A DNA stretch of 29,522 bases. Origin: JAPLGE01 sp964355545. Its GTDB lineage: Bacteria > Bipolaricaulota > Bipolaricaulia > UBA7950 > UBA9294. The first letter of the stretch is position 1. The number at the start of each line of letters is the position of its first letter. Location of the stretch: assembly GCA_964355545.1 (NCBI GenBank), contig CAYHEK010000010.1, positions 1-29,522 of the forward strand, read 5' to 3'. The notes below the pieces were generated by a model. That model did no database searches and was not told the DNA's origin. It saw only the letters and a program-made list of their open reading frames with translations. This document shows positions 1 to 7,869 of the stretch, one piece after another. The position numbers were made by a program, and so were the translations under genes.

Positions 1-645
1 CGAAACAGCATCTGGGATCACACGACGCGGATCATGGCGATCACCGGATGGTCATTTCCAACTTTTGTCGCGGGACTCCTCCTCTTGATGTTCTTTTTCC
101 GGTGGTTCCCCGCAGGGCGCCTTGGCACGTGGACGATCCCTATCCTCCGCTCTTCAGACTGGACGACGTACACGGGTTTCAACACGATCGATGCGCTGTT
201 GAACGGGAACTTCCAGATCTTCCTTGATGCCTTGCGCCACCTCCTGCTACCGGTGATAACCCTTTCGTACATCTCCTGGGCGATGATCCTTCGCATCACC
301 CGCTCTTCAATGTTAGAGACCCTCCGCCAGGACTACATCACCACCGCACGCGCCAAGGGACTCTTGGAGAGAGTCGTGATCCAGCGCCACGCGAAGAGAA
401 ACGCTCTCATTCCCGTTGCCACGGTCGCTGGATGGACGGTCGCTGGGTTGCTGGGTGGTGTAGTGATCACCGAGACGATCTTCAACTACCCGGGTCTGGG
501 ACGGTTCGCCGCGGCTGCGGCGATCCAGCTTGACATCGCCGCCGTGTTGGGGTTTGCGATCTTTAACGGCGTCGTCATGGTCACCGCCAACCTTGTCGTG
601 GACGTCATGTACGCGCTGATCGATCCGCGAGTGAGGTTGGAGTGA
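1..645 (+). CDS. ABC transporter permease, DppB/OppB type (5' truncated)
   Basis: Inner-membrane subunit of a peptide/nickel-type ABC importer. The reading frame is open from the first base, so the gene starts upstream of the window; the first ATG at 34 is probably internal. What remains has several hydrophobic segments (for example the one beginning near base 60) and the cytoplasmic EAA loop region (ARAKGLLERVVIQRHAKRNA, about bases 346-405) that contacts the ATPase. The C-terminus ends in the DPRVRLE pattern usual for DppB proteins. The TGA stop overlaps the GTG start of the next permease, so the two are translationally coupled. It is a different locus from the complete transporter at 13595-19139. 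The substrate is not readable from a permease fragment. Confidence 0.9.
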   Translation, partial: RNSIWDHTTRIMAITGWSFPTFVAGLLLLMFFFRWFPAGRLGTWTIPILRSSDWTTYTGFNTIDALLNGNFQIFLDALRHLLLPVITLSYISWAMILRITRSSMLETLRQDYITTARAKGLLERVVIQRHAKRNALIPVATVAGWTVAGLLGGVVITETIFNYPGLGRFAAAAAIQLDIAAVLGFAIFNGVVMVTANLVVDVMYALIDPRVRLE

Positions 646-1738
646 GAACCGACCGATTGGGAAGGCTAGTCGGGGCGCCCGTGAGGTTTCTTGTCCGCTT
701 CGCGAAGAGCAAGCACACGCGGAAGTTCTTCACCACTCCGACCTCGGCGATCGGATTGTTCCTCGTGCTCGCTTTCGCCGTGATCGCCTTCCTCGCTCCC
801 GTCCTCGCTCCCCCACCCGACCCCACGCACCCATATAGAATCCCCCGAGACACCTACGTCAACGAGCCGAAACCACCGAGCCCAGGGCATCTACTGGGCA
901 CGACGTCGGGCCAGTACGACATCTACTACGGTCTCGTGTGGGGGACGCGGACGGCATTCCGTATCGGCCTAGTCGTGACCCTCGGCTCGGCCCTGATCGG
1001 GCTCGTCCTCGGCTCCATCGCCGGCTTCTACGGTCGCGCCTTCGACGAAGTCATCATGCGGATCACAGACATCTTCATGACCATGCCGTTCCTTATAGCA
1101 GCGATGGTCCTCGTGACGGTCCTTGGCACGGGGCTCGACAACGTCATGATCGCCCTGGTCGCCTTTGGCTGGATGACTTACGCGCGACTGATCCGCGCCG
1201 ACATCAAGAAAACGAAAGAATTCGACTACGTCCAAGCGGCAAAAGCCACCGGAGCCGGCGACGCGCGCATCATCCTGCGCCATGTCCTCCCCAACACGAT
1301 CTTCCCCGTGTTCGTGATGGCCACCATGGACATCGGGTCGATGGTTCTCACCGCCGCCGCCCTGAGCTTCCTCGGCTTGGGAGCGGAACTGGGCTACGCC
1401 GACTGGGGGCAGATGATCTCATTTGCGCGCAACTGGATGTCCGGCGTGCACGGGAATCCAGCTGAGTACTGGTATACGCTCGTCTTCCCAGGGATTGCGA
1501 TCCTCCTCTTTGTCCTGGGATGGAACCTCATGGGAGACGGGCTGCGCGATATCCTCGACCCCCGCTTGCGCGGGTCTCGCTNNNNNNNNNNNNNNNNNNN
1601 NNNNNNNNNNNNNNNNNNNNNNNNNNNNNNNNNNNNNNNNNNNNNNNNNNNNNNNNNNNNNNNNNNNNNNNNNNNNNNNNNCTCATGGGAGACGGGCTGC
1701 GCGATATCCTCGACCCCCGCTTGCGCGGGTCTCGCTGA
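642..1738 (+). CDS. ABC transporter permease, DppC/OppC type (interrupted by assembly gap)
   Basis: Second membrane subunit of the same importer. It starts at GTG 642, overlapping the upstream stop (GTGA). The N-terminus has a short cytoplasmic part, then a membrane segment, the LLGTTSGQYDI stretch matching the usual LGTD-G-D motif of DppC proteins, and the EAA loop (QAAKATGAGDARIILRHVLP). The C-terminus GDGLRDILDPRLRGSR is typical of the family. The frame runs into 100 Ns at 1582-1681, after which the same 55 bases recur and the frame closes with TGA at 1736-1738. Collapsing the repeat and gap gives a normal protein of about 313 residues. No ATPase genes follow; the strand switches immediately, so either the ATPases lie elsewhere or the join is wrong. 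Confidence 0.85.
1527..1581 (+). repeat. Left copy of 55-bp direct repeat at scaffold gap
   Basis: These 55 bases, from ctcatgggag to gggtctcgct, are identical to 1682-1736 and end exactly at the first N. They encode the last residues of the DppC-like permease. The length and placement suggest a shared contig end rather than a genomic repeat. Confidence 0.95.
1582..1681. other. 100-N scaffold gap
   Basis: Exactly 100 unknown bases, a conventional filler length for a gap of unknown size. It is flanked on both sides by the same 55 bp, so the real gap is probably negative (an overlap) and no sequence need be missing. Confidence 0.98.
1682..1736 (+). repeat. Right copy of 55-bp direct repeat at scaffold gap
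   Basis: Identical to 1527-1581 and beginning immediately after the last N. Its final base is the T of the permease stop codon. Merging it with the left copy restores one uninterrupted permease gene. Confidence 0.95.
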
Positions 1739-1804
1739 GGCCTTTTCGCATCCTTCAGCAGTAGCTCGTGCTCTCGCAGTTTGGTGACCCGGGGTCTCCT
1801 TCTC

Positions 1805-1848
1805 TTGCGAGGAACGGGAGTTGCCTGCCGGCCTAGATTCCCTCGCAA
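1805..1848. repeat. Inverted repeat spanning the thiQ stop codon
   Basis: TTGCGAGG (1805-1812) and CCTCGCAA (1841-1848) are perfect complements, separated by 28 bases that contain the thiQ stop codon at 1833-1835. The stem extends by three pairs across a two-base bulge. There is no T-tract on either strand, so it is at most a 3' stabilising or factor-assisted termination structure between convergent genes. The remaining 1739-1804 stretch shows nothing I recognise. Confidence 0.3.
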
Positions 1849-2903
1849 AAGAGGACTGCGTCCTCCGGGGCGAAGGAGACCTCGAGGAGTTCGTGGGGCG
1901 CAGCGCTCCCGCCCGCGCCGACGTCCGCCCGCGCGAGGAGCGCGCCCACGCGGCTTGCAAGGTGAACGACCTCACAGTCCCCGCGGTACTCGCGGGAGAC
2001 GCCCGTCGCGGGGATCCGATTTGCGGCGCGGCCGTCCAGGCGCAAGCGCTCCTCCTTGACATACAAGACGACGCGATCCCCGGCGACGAAGCTCCCCTTC
2101 CCACCGTCGCGCCGGCCAGAGACAAGGAAGAGGCTCTCCCCAACGCGCACGCGAACTCCCTCTTCCCCGATCGAGATGACCTCGCCGGCGAGGCGATTGG
2201 TCCGGCCGATGAATGTGGCGACAAACGGGGTCTCTGGACGGGCGTAGATCGCCGCGGGGATCCCGATCTGCTCGATCCTCCCCGTGTTCATGACCGCAAT
2301 GCGGTCCGAGACAGCGAGGGCCTCCTCCTGGTCGTGCGTCACGTAGAGGGTGGAGACGCCAAGCTCACGTTGAAGGTGGCGAAGCTCCTCCCGCAGCGAC
2401 TCCCGCAGCTTGGCATCGAGGGCGGAGAGAGGCTCATCGAGAAGGAGGAGTCGCGGCGCGGGGGCGAGGGCGCGGGCGAGCGCGACCCGCTGACGCTGGC
2501 CGGCGGAAAGCTCCGCGGGCCGGCGATTCTCGAGGCCGGCGAGGCCAACCTTCTCGAGGAGCTCGGCCGTCCTTTGGCGAGGGTCGGCCCCGCGCTGGAA
2601 GCGGATCCCGAAGGCGACGTTCTTCGCGACGGTCATGTGCGGGAAGAGGGCGTAGTTCTGAAAGACAAACCCGATCTTCCGCAATTCCGGCGGCACCCCG
2701 CGGAGGCGTTGGCCGTCGAGTGAGATCTCGCCCCGGTCGGGCTCCTCGAACCCGGCGATGAGGCGGAGGACCGTCGTCTTCCCGCAGCCGGACGGGCCGA
2801 GGAGGCTCAGGAATTCCCTCTCCGCAAGCGCGAAGCTCACTCCACTTACGGCTGCCACGTCGCCGAACGACTTCGTGAGGTCTTCCACAAGGAGCTTCGC
2901 CAC
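1833..2903 (-). CDS. thiQ: Thiamine ABC transporter ATPase, long PotA/FbpC-like form
   Basis: ATP-hydrolysing subunit of the thiamine importer. From the GTG start at 2903 the protein is 356 residues. Visible motifs are Walker A GPSGCGKT (about 36-43), Q-loop FVFQNYALFPHMTV, signature LSAGQRQRV, Walker B LLLLDEPLSALD and the switch histidine in YVTHDQEEA. The roughly 120 residues after the nucleotide-binding domain resemble the TOBE-type C-terminal domain of PotA/FbpC proteins. Classical enterobacterial ThiQ is about 230 residues and lacks it. The gene begins 3 bases after the thiP stop, with a GGAGGGGG SD just upstream. Assignment to thiamine rests on the riboswitch and thiB rather than on the ATPase; by itself it could equally be an iron(III) or spermidine ATPase. 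Confidence 0.85.
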   Translation of the reverse strand: MAKLLVEDLTKSFGDVAAVSGVSFALAEREFLSLLGPSGCGKTTVLRLIAGFEEPDRGEISLDGQRLRGVPPELRKIGFVFQNYALFPHMTVAKNVAFGIRFQRGADPRQRTAELLEKVGLAGLENRRPAELSAGQRQRVALARALAPAPRLLLLDEPLSALDAKLRESLREELRHLQRELGVSTLYVTHDQEEALAVSDRIAVMNTGRIEQIGIPAAIYARPETPFVATFIGRTNRLAGEVISIGEEGVRVRVGESLFLVSGRRDGGKGSFVAGDRVVLYVKEERLRLDGRAANRIPATGVSREYRGDCEVVHLASRVGALLARADVGAGGSAAPHELLEVSFAPEDAVLFCEGI

Positions 2904-2906
2904 GCC

Positions 2907-4568
2907 CTACCCCCTCCTCCAGCCCTCGCCCGCGCGATCGATCAGAAGGAAGGAGAAGGCAGCCACAGCAATCAGGACTGTCGCCATGGCGCTCGCCGCG
3001 CCGAACTGGCGGGCAGAGAGGAGCCCGTAGATCGCGACAGGGATCGTGGAGAGGCCAGGCCGCATGAGCAGGATCGTCGCGCTCATCTCGCCCGCGCTCA
3101 GGGCGAAGGCGAAGATCGCCGCCGCGACGACCCCTTGTCGAACGAGCGGCAGCTCGACCGAGAAGAAGGCGCGCCACCGCGGCGCCCCCAAGGAGCGCGC
3201 CGCCTCCACAAGCCCCGGGTCGAGACCCTCGAGGACCGGCCGGACCGCCCGCGCGACGAGCGGGTAACTGATGAGCGCGTGGGCGATCGCGATCGACATC
3301 ACCGTCCCCGCAAGGCGAAGGGGTGGCCCAGCGAGCCCGCGCAGCAAGGCGAACCCGACCGCCACGGAGGAGACCGCGAGCGGCGCCAAGAGGAGCGTTT
3401 CCAAGACCCGGCGGGCCGGGAAACGGCGCCGGGTCGCGAGGATCGCGACCCCGATCCCCAGGGGGAGAGCGATCCCAGTCGAGACCGCTCCGACGAGGAG
3501 GCTCGTCATCACCGTGTGGAGAGGCGAGGAGCCAAGGAACGGACTGTAGCGCAGGGAGAGGAGCTCGCGGTAGTTCGCCAAGGTAAAGCCTCCGGGCCCG
3601 CGGAAGGAGTCGACGACCACCGAAACGATGGGCCCAAGGAAGAAGACGCACGCAAGCCCGATGTAAACAAAGAGAAAGGCCTTCACGGCAATAGACCGCT
3701 CCGCGCGGAGCGGCCGGCCGGGAGCGCGCCCCTCCCCACGGGTGAGGAAGGCGAATCGGCCCTCCGTCTTCAGATAGAGGTACGCAAGGCCCAGGGTGAG
3801 GACGATCTCCACGATGAGGAGGGCCGCGCCGAGGCGCAAGTCGAGGAGGGTGCGGACGAAGGTGTAGATCCCCACTTCGATCGTCGCGTAGCGCGCTCCG
3901 CCGAGAATAAGGACGATGGGGAAAGAGAGGAAGGTAAAGAGGAAGACGAGCGCGGCGCTGCTTGAGATCGACGGAAGAAGGAGCGGGAGGGTCACCGAGA
4001 CAAAGCGCCTCGCCCTCCCCGCGCCCAGGGAGGCGGCCGCCTCCCCGAGGGCCGGGTCGAGCCCCTCCCAGGCCGCGTGGACGAGGCGCATCACGAGGGG
4101 CGCGTTGTAGAAGGCGTGCGCGAGGACGATCCCCCAGAGGGAATATAAGAGGCGAAGCGGCGGTCGAGAGAGGTGAAAGACCTCCATGAGCGAGCGGTTG
4201 AGGTGCCCGCTGTGCCCGAAGAAGAGGACAAACCCCAGGGCAACGGTGATCGAGGGGAGGACGAACGAGATCGCCGCGAGCGAGCGAACCACTCTCTTTC
4301 CAGGGAAGTCGTACCGGGTGAGGAGGTAGGCGCCGGGAAGGCCGATCGCGAGAGCAACGAGGGTGGAGAGGAAGGCCTGCTTGAGGGTGAAAAGAATGAG
4401 ATGCAGGACGTAGGGGTCGCGCAGGAGAGTAAGGAGCGGACGAAGCGACCAGTGACCCCCCTCCGCGAGCCCCTCTCTCACCAAAAGGAAGAGCGGGTAG
4501 TAGAAGACAAGGGCGAGGAACGAAAGAGGGACCAAGAAGAAGAGAATAAAGATGCCCCGTCTCCTCAC
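2907..4568 (-). CDS. thiP: Thiamine ABC transporter permease (fused double permease)
   Basis: Membrane channel of the thiamine importer. I place the start at GTG 4568, whose GTGA overlaps the thiB stop; the frame stays open upstream but only as out-of-frame thiB sequence. The result is 553 residues: MRRRGIFILFFLVPLSFLAL begins with a membrane segment, followed by two homologous permease halves. Each half carries an EAA-type loop: EGLDPALGEAAASLGAGRAR in the first and EGLDPGLVEAARSLGAPRWR in the second. Fused double-length permeases are the norm for ThiP and FbpB families. The TAG stop at 2907-2909 is directly followed by thiQ. The substrate is inferred from the operon. Confidence 0.9.
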   Translation of the reverse strand: MRRRGIFILFFLVPLSFLALVFYYPLFLLVREGLAEGGHWSLRPLLTLLRDPYVLHLILFTLKQAFLSTLVALAIGLPGAYLLTRYDFPGKRVVRSLAAISFVLPSITVALGFVLFFGHSGHLNRSLMEVFHLSRPPLRLLYSLWGIVLAHAFYNAPLVMRLVHAAWEGLDPALGEAAASLGAGRARRFVSVTLPLLLPSISSSAALVFLFTFLSFPIVLILGGARYATIEVGIYTFVRTLLDLRLGAALLIVEIVLTLGLAYLYLKTEGRFAFLTRGEGRAPGRPLRAERSIAVKAFLFVYIGLACVFFLGPIVSVVVDSFRGPGGFTLANYRELLSLRYSPFLGSSPLHTVMTSLLVGAVSTGIALPLGIGVAILATRRRFPARRVLETLLLAPLAVSSVAVGFALLRGLAGPPLRLAGTVMSIAIAHALISYPLVARAVRPVLEGLDPGLVEAARSLGAPRWRAFFSVELPLVRQGVVAAAIFAFALSAGEMSATILLMRPGLSTIPVAIYGLLSARQFGAASAMATVLIAVAAFSFLLIDRAGEGWRRG

Positions 4569-5587
4569 GGCGCCGCGATCACCACCGCCCAGTCGTGCAG
4601 CCACGTCTCCGCCCGCTCCGCGACGAGGGCAAGCGGAAGAGCGAGCGGCACAGCCGGGACGATGGCGTAGTCCTGAAACTCCTGCGGAAGAGCGGCTTCT
4701 CTGTTCGCGGGGAACATGACCTCCGTCGAGGGGAGGAGCTCTTGGATCTCCACGGAGAGGAGGAGGTCCACAAACGCCTTGGCGAGCGCGGGTTCGTCGG
4801 TCTCGCGGACGATCCCCACGCCGTACACCGTGCGATACCCCTCTCCGCCCGGGGCGAAGGCGCGGTAACGGAGGGACTCCCCGTACATCGCGCCGTAGGC
4901 CGTGTCGGTCGAGAAGCTGACCGCAATCGAGGCCTCCCCACGCGTGAGGAGCGTCCACGCCTCGCTCCAGCCGGAGGTGACGGTGAGGAGCGTCCGTCCG
5001 ATCGACCTCCAGAAGTCGAGGTACCCCTCCTCACCGAAGCGCGCGATCGTCCACAGAAGGAACGAGAATCCGGTCGACGAGGTGCGCGGGTCTTCGCAGA
5101 CGAGCCTCCCGGCGTAGCGCGGATCGGCGAGCCCGGCGAGGTCCGCGGGGAGGTCCTCCTCGGCCAGAGCCTCTCCATCGTAGGTGAGGGTGATGTACCC
5201 GTACTCGTAGGGGACGAGCCCCTGGTCGATCCGGAACTCCTCCGGGACGAAGGCGAGGTTTGGAATCTCCTCGACGCTCAGGGGGAGGAAGAGATCGTAG
5301 TCTGCAATCCGCGGGACCTCGTTCACCTCAGTCATGAACACATCGGCCCCTGTCCCGCCCGCCTCCCGCTCGGCGAGGAGGCGGGAGAGGGTCGCCTTCG
5401 CGCCTCCGGCGGCCACGAACTCGAGGTCGCAGTCGTAGCGGGCCTCGAACGCCTCCTCGAGCGCCGCCGCCGGGCCCCAGGAGACAAAGCTTGTGTACGT
5501 GTAGACGACGAGCTTCTCCCGGCCCAACCCCACGCACCCGATCACGATCCAGAAGAGCGCTCCCCACACGAGGACTCTTCCCTTCAT
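4565..5587 (-). CDS. thiB: Thiamine ABC transporter substrate-binding lipoprotein
   Basis: Extracytoplasmic binding protein that delivers thiamine (or its phosphates) to ThiPQ. I chose ATG 5587 because an AGGAGGT SD sits 7-8 bases upstream; an earlier in-frame GTG at 5596 overlaps that SD. The 340-residue product starts with a hydrophobic signal ending in a lipobox, VIGC, with Cys18 as probable lipidation site. The mature start LVVYTYTSFVSWGPAAALEE and the later DPRTSSTGFSFLLW segment match the TbpA/ThiB family closely. It lies 15 bases after thiL and overlaps thiP. A lipidated form fits a protein tethered to the cytoplasmic membrane. The related FbpA iron-binding family is less likely given the TPP riboswitch. 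Confidence 0.92.
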   Translation of the reverse strand: MKGRVLVWGALFWIVIGCVGLGREKLVVYTYTSFVSWGPAAALEEAFEARYDCDLEFVAAGGAKATLSRLLAEREAGGTGADVFMTEVNEVPRIADYDLFLPLSVEEIPNLAFVPEEFRIDQGLVPYEYGYITLTYDGEALAEEDLPADLAGLADPRYAGRLVCEDPRTSSTGFSFLLWTIARFGEEGYLDFWRSIGRTLLTVTSGWSEAWTLLTRGEASIAVSFSTDTAYGAMYGESLRYRAFAPGGEGYRTVYGVGIVRETDEPALAKAFVDLLLSVEIQELLPSTEVMFPANREAALPQEFQDYAIVPAVPLALPLALVAERAETWLHDWAVVIAAP

Positions 5588-5602
5588 CCTAACCACCTCC
5601 TT

Positions 5603-6475
5603 TTAGTGTTCGTACCCGCGATCGGGGAGCTCGCGGCCGTCCAAGAGGACGCCCGCCGCGGTGACCCGGCCGATCGCCGTCCACTCCACAGTGGAGTCGA
5701 TCCCTCCGATCGCCCGCTCGGGGACGGTGAAGAGAAGCTCGTAGTCCTCCCCGCCGAAGAGGATCGCGTCCAGGGCCTCCGCTTGCTTCATGAGCCCTGA
5801 AAGGTCCTCGAGGACGGGAAGACGGGCCGCTTCGATCGAACAGCCGACCTCGCTCTCACGCGCAAGGAGGTAAAGCGAGCGGACAAGCCCGTCCGAGACG
5901 TCGATCATGCTCGTGGCGACCCAAGCGAGTCTTTCTCCCCACGCGACGCGCGGGAGGAACGAGAAGAGGTCGTTCGCCCGTCCGAGGTCTCCCCGCGCGA
6001 AGAGACGAAGGGCCGCCTGAGTCCGACCGAGGCGGCCGGTCACCCCGACGAGGTCGCCCGCCCGCGCCCCGCGGCGGCGGACCGGGCTCCTCGCCTCGCC
6101 GATCGCCGCACTCGTCAAGGTCAGCTCCGCGTGCCGGTCGAGGTCGCCCCCGACGAGACGGGTTCCCACGGCCTCGCAGCAGTCGATCGCGCCCTCGAGG
6201 ACCTCGCGGGAAAAGCGGGGTTCGAGGTCGGGATCGCCGAAGGCGAGAAGGACCCCAAGCGGCGATGCCCCCATCGCCGCGAGGTCGGAGAGAGAGACAG
6301 CGACGCTCCGCCAGCCGATCGTGCGCGGGGTTACACCCTCCGGGAAGTCCGTCGCCCGGTGGAGCATGTCGGTCGTGAGGACGAGGTAGATACCACGGAA
6401 TGGAAGAACCGCTCCGTCGTCCCCGGCTTCGGGGACAAGAGCGCGGACGATCTTCAGAACCTCGAGTTCGCCCAT
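5603..6475 (-). CDS. thiL: Thiamine-monophosphate kinase
   Basis: Phosphorylates thiamine monophosphate to thiamine pyrophosphate with ATP. Family motifs are in order: GDDGAVL (about 18-24), TTDML, SLSDLAAMG, GGDLDRHAE, DVSDGL and GGEDYELLFT; the aspartates in these motifs bind Mg-nucleotide in the AIR-synthase/ThiL fold. I prefer ATG 6475 (290 residues). The alternative ATG at 6520 lies within the 3' strand of the riboswitch, and its extra 15 residues are unlike a ThiL N-terminus. The SD AAAGGG (6485-6490) is 9 bases from the start and lies inside a strong stem. It is first in the thiL-thiB-thiP-thiQ operon, so salvage by uptake and final phosphorylation are controlled together. No de novo thiamine biosynthesis gene is present here. 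Confidence 0.93.
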   Translation of the reverse strand: MGELEVLKIVRALVPEAGDDGAVLPFRGIYLVLTTDMLHRATDFPEGVTPRTIGWRSVAVSLSDLAAMGASPLGVLLAFGDPDLEPRFSREVLEGAIDCCEAVGTRLVGGDLDRHAELTLTSAAIGEARSPVRRRGARAGDLVGVTGRLGRTQAALRLFARGDLGRANDLFSFLPRVAWGERLAWVATSMIDVSDGLVRSLYLLARESEVGCSIEAARLPVLEDLSGLMKQAEALDAILFGGEDYELLFTVPERAIGGIDSTVEWTAIGRVTAAGVLLDGRELPDRGYEH

Positions 6476-6476
6476 C

Positions 6477-6512
6477 GCTTGCGACCCTTTCCCCTTTATC
6501 CGGGCCGCAAGC
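6477..6512 (-). promoter_or_regulatory. SD-sequestering hairpin, putative riboswitch expression platform
   Basis: On the minus-strand RNA GCUUGCGGCCC (6512-6502) pairs with GGGUCGCAAGC (6487-6477): 11 base pairs including one G-U, with a 14-nt loop. The 3' arm contains the GGG of the thiL SD and ends one base before the ATG. No U-tract follows, so it is not an intrinsic terminator. This arrangement fits ligand-dependent blocking of ribosome binding. Confidence 0.6.
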
Positions 6513-6516
6513 TTCA

Positions 6517-6603
6517 CCATTTCCTACGCTGGCATTACCCAGATCAGGTTCAAAGGGTCGAGGCCAGGCCTCCTCTCAGCCCACCTTCGTGAGCTCCCCT
6601 ATG
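6517..6603 (-). ncRNA. TPP (THI-box) riboswitch aptamer
   Basis: Read on the minus strand, this contains the hallmark THI elements in order: a 5' GGGGAGC arm, GGGCTGAGA, the GACCCTTTGAACCTGATCTG core, and GGTAATGCCAGCGTAGGAA at the 3' side. These are the most conserved parts of the TPP riboswitch and include the pyrimidine- and pyrophosphate-sensing helices. It lies directly between a promoter and thiL, and its 5' end nearly coincides with the predicted transcription start. High TPP would be expected to lower expression of thiL-thiBPQ. Confidence 0.97.
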
Positions 6604-6608
6604 CCACC

Positions 6609-6638
6609 ACTATACGCGAAGAGGGAGGTCCCGATCAA
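6609..6638 (-). promoter_or_regulatory. Sigma-70-type promoter of the thiamine operon
   Basis: On the minus strand TTGATC (6633-6638) is separated by 18 bp from TATAGT (6609-6614). The -10 box matches consensus at 5 of 6 positions and the -35 at 4 of 6. The start would fall near 6602, exactly at the 5' edge of the riboswitch aptamer, which supports the call. Confidence 0.65.
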
Positions 6639-6666
6639 ACGGGCTCGGTCGTGGGCCGGAGCGCCA

Positions 6667-6693
6667 AGAGAAAAGGGGCCCAGGAAAGGCCCC
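6667..6693 (-). terminator. Intrinsic terminator after the M42 peptidase gene
   Basis: Minus-strand stem GGGGCC (6693-6688) and GGCCCC (6680-6675) with a 7-base loop is followed by TTTTCTCTT. It lies about 25 bases after the peptidase stop and upstream of the thiamine operon promoter, insulating the two units. Confidence 0.8.
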
Positions 6694-6717
6694 AGACTGT
6701 GCCCCGATCTCGTCGCC

Positions 6718-7785
6718 CTACGCGGGGATGAGGTTCGTCTTCTTATCGATCTTCTCGACCGTCGAGGCGATCAGCTTCGCGATGTTCTCTAGGTCGCCCA
6801 GGTGCACGACCTCGCACGGGGAGTGCATGTAGCGGTTGGGAACGGAGACGAGTCCCGTCGCGACGCCGGAACGCGAGAGCTGGATCGCGTTTGCGTCCGT
6901 CCCTGTCCCGCGCGGCGCCGGCTCGATCTGGTAGGGGATCTTCCGCTCCTTCGCCGTCGCGACAAGGAGCTTGAACAGAGGCGGGTTGACGTTCGGCCCG
7001 CGGGCGATGACCGGCCCTTTCCCCATGGTGATCTCTCCCAGTCGCTTTTTCTCTATCTCCATTCCCGGAGTGTCCGTGGCGTGAGTCACGTCGACCGCGA
7101 TCCCCACCTTCGGTTCAATCCCGAAGGCGCTCGTGACCGCCCCGCGCAGGCCGATCTCCTCCTGCACCGTAGCCACGGCGTAGACCGCCGCCTTCGGCCT
7201 CATCGCGGAAAGGAGGCGCGCCGCCTCCAGGACGACGAACGCACCCACGCGGTCATCGAACCCGCGTGCGGTCACGAGATCGTTGCGCAGCTCGGCGAAC
7301 CCGTAGTCGAGCACCGCCGGGTCCCCGATCTCGACGAGGGAGGCGGCATCGTCGCGATCCTTCGCCCCGATGTCGATCCACAGCTCTTCTATCTGCACGA
7401 CCTTCTTGCGGTCCTCCTCCTTGAGGAGGTGGATCGCCTTGCGGCCGATCACCCCGAGCACTGGCCCCTTCTTCCCTTGGATGCGGACCCTCTGGCCGGG
7501 AAGGACCTGCGTATCCCAGCCCCCGATCCCGGTGAAGGAGAGGTATCCCTTCTCGTCGATGCAGGTGATCATGAGGCCAATCTCGTCGGCGTGCCCGGCG
7601 AGCATCACCCGCGGCTCGCCCCCGTCGTTCAGGAGGGCGATCGAGTTCCCGTGCGAATCGGCCCACGTGCGGTCGGCGAAGCGGTCGGCCTCCTCACGCC
7701 AGAGGCGGGAGGCCTCCTCCTCGAATCCGGATGGGCAGACCGTCTCCATGTAGCGACGCAGAAACGCGACCCTCTCTTTCTTCAT
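6718..7785 (-). CDS. M42 family aminopeptidase (FrvX/TET-like)
   Basis: Cytosolic dinuclear-metal aminopeptidase, usually forming a dodecameric TET complex that trims short peptides. The 355-residue length is normal. Metal-binding and catalytic positions are visible: His65 in AGHADEIG, Asp177/Asp178 in RGFDDRVG, the Glu209-Glu210 pair in VQEEIGLRGA, Asp232 in AVDVTHA and His321 in YMHSPCE. The ATG at 7785 has a GAGGAGG SD a few bases upstream. The gene lies 84 bases after the Mth938-like gene in the same direction and ends at a good terminator. Members are often labelled cellulase or endoglucanase in error; the motifs here are peptidase-type. Exact residue preference (Glu, Leu or Lys type) cannot be told by eye. 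Confidence 0.93.
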   Translation of the reverse strand: MKKERVAFLRRYMETVCPSGFEEEASRLWREEADRFADRTWADSHGNSIALLNDGGEPRVMLAGHADEIGLMITCIDEKGYLSFTGIGGWDTQVLPGQRVRIQGKKGPVLGVIGRKAIHLLKEEDRKKVVQIEELWIDIGAKDRDDAASLVEIGDPAVLDYGFAELRNDLVTARGFDDRVGAFVVLEAARLLSAMRPKAAVYAVATVQEEIGLRGAVTSAFGIEPKVGIAVDVTHATDTPGMEIEKKRLGEITMGKGPVIARGPNVNPPLFKLLVATAKERKIPYQIEPAPRGTGTDANAIQLSRSGVATGLVSVPNRYMHSPCEVVHLGDLENIAKLIASTVEKIDKKTNLIPA

Positions 7786-7869
7786 CCAGCCTCCTCTCGT
7801 AGGACGGGAAGTCTATCGCCCTCACGCGGGGTTCGCCAGGACCTCGATAATCCGAAAGAGACGAACGCA

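Noticed and set aside
1710..1729. Hairpin GACCCCCGC/GCGCGGGTC as a terminator of the dppC-like gene
   Set aside because: It has an internal mismatch, lies in coding sequence and is not followed by a T-run.
1821..2723. Long open frame on the + strand opposite thiQ
   Set aside because: GC-rich antisense shadow; the minus strand carries a full ABC ATPase with all motifs and the + translation is charged, low-complexity and unlike any family.
2434..3651. 405-codon minus-strand frame across thiP/thiQ
   Set aside because: Arg/Pro/Gly-rich translation in a shifted frame of two recognisable genes; a composition artefact.
4569..4958. N-terminal extension of thiP by 130 codons
   Set aside because: It lies wholly within thiB in another frame and reads as Arg/Gly-rich noise; GTG 4568 with the GTGA overlap is the natural start.
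6476..6520. thiL starting at ATG 6520
   Set aside because: That ATG is embedded in the riboswitch 3' strand and the extra 15 residues are not ThiL-like; ATG 6475 has an SD at 9 bases. Kept as a minor alternative.
6718..7785. Cellulase/endoglucanase annotation for the M42 protein
   Set aside because: The label is a historical misannotation of this family; the dimetal peptidase residues are all present.
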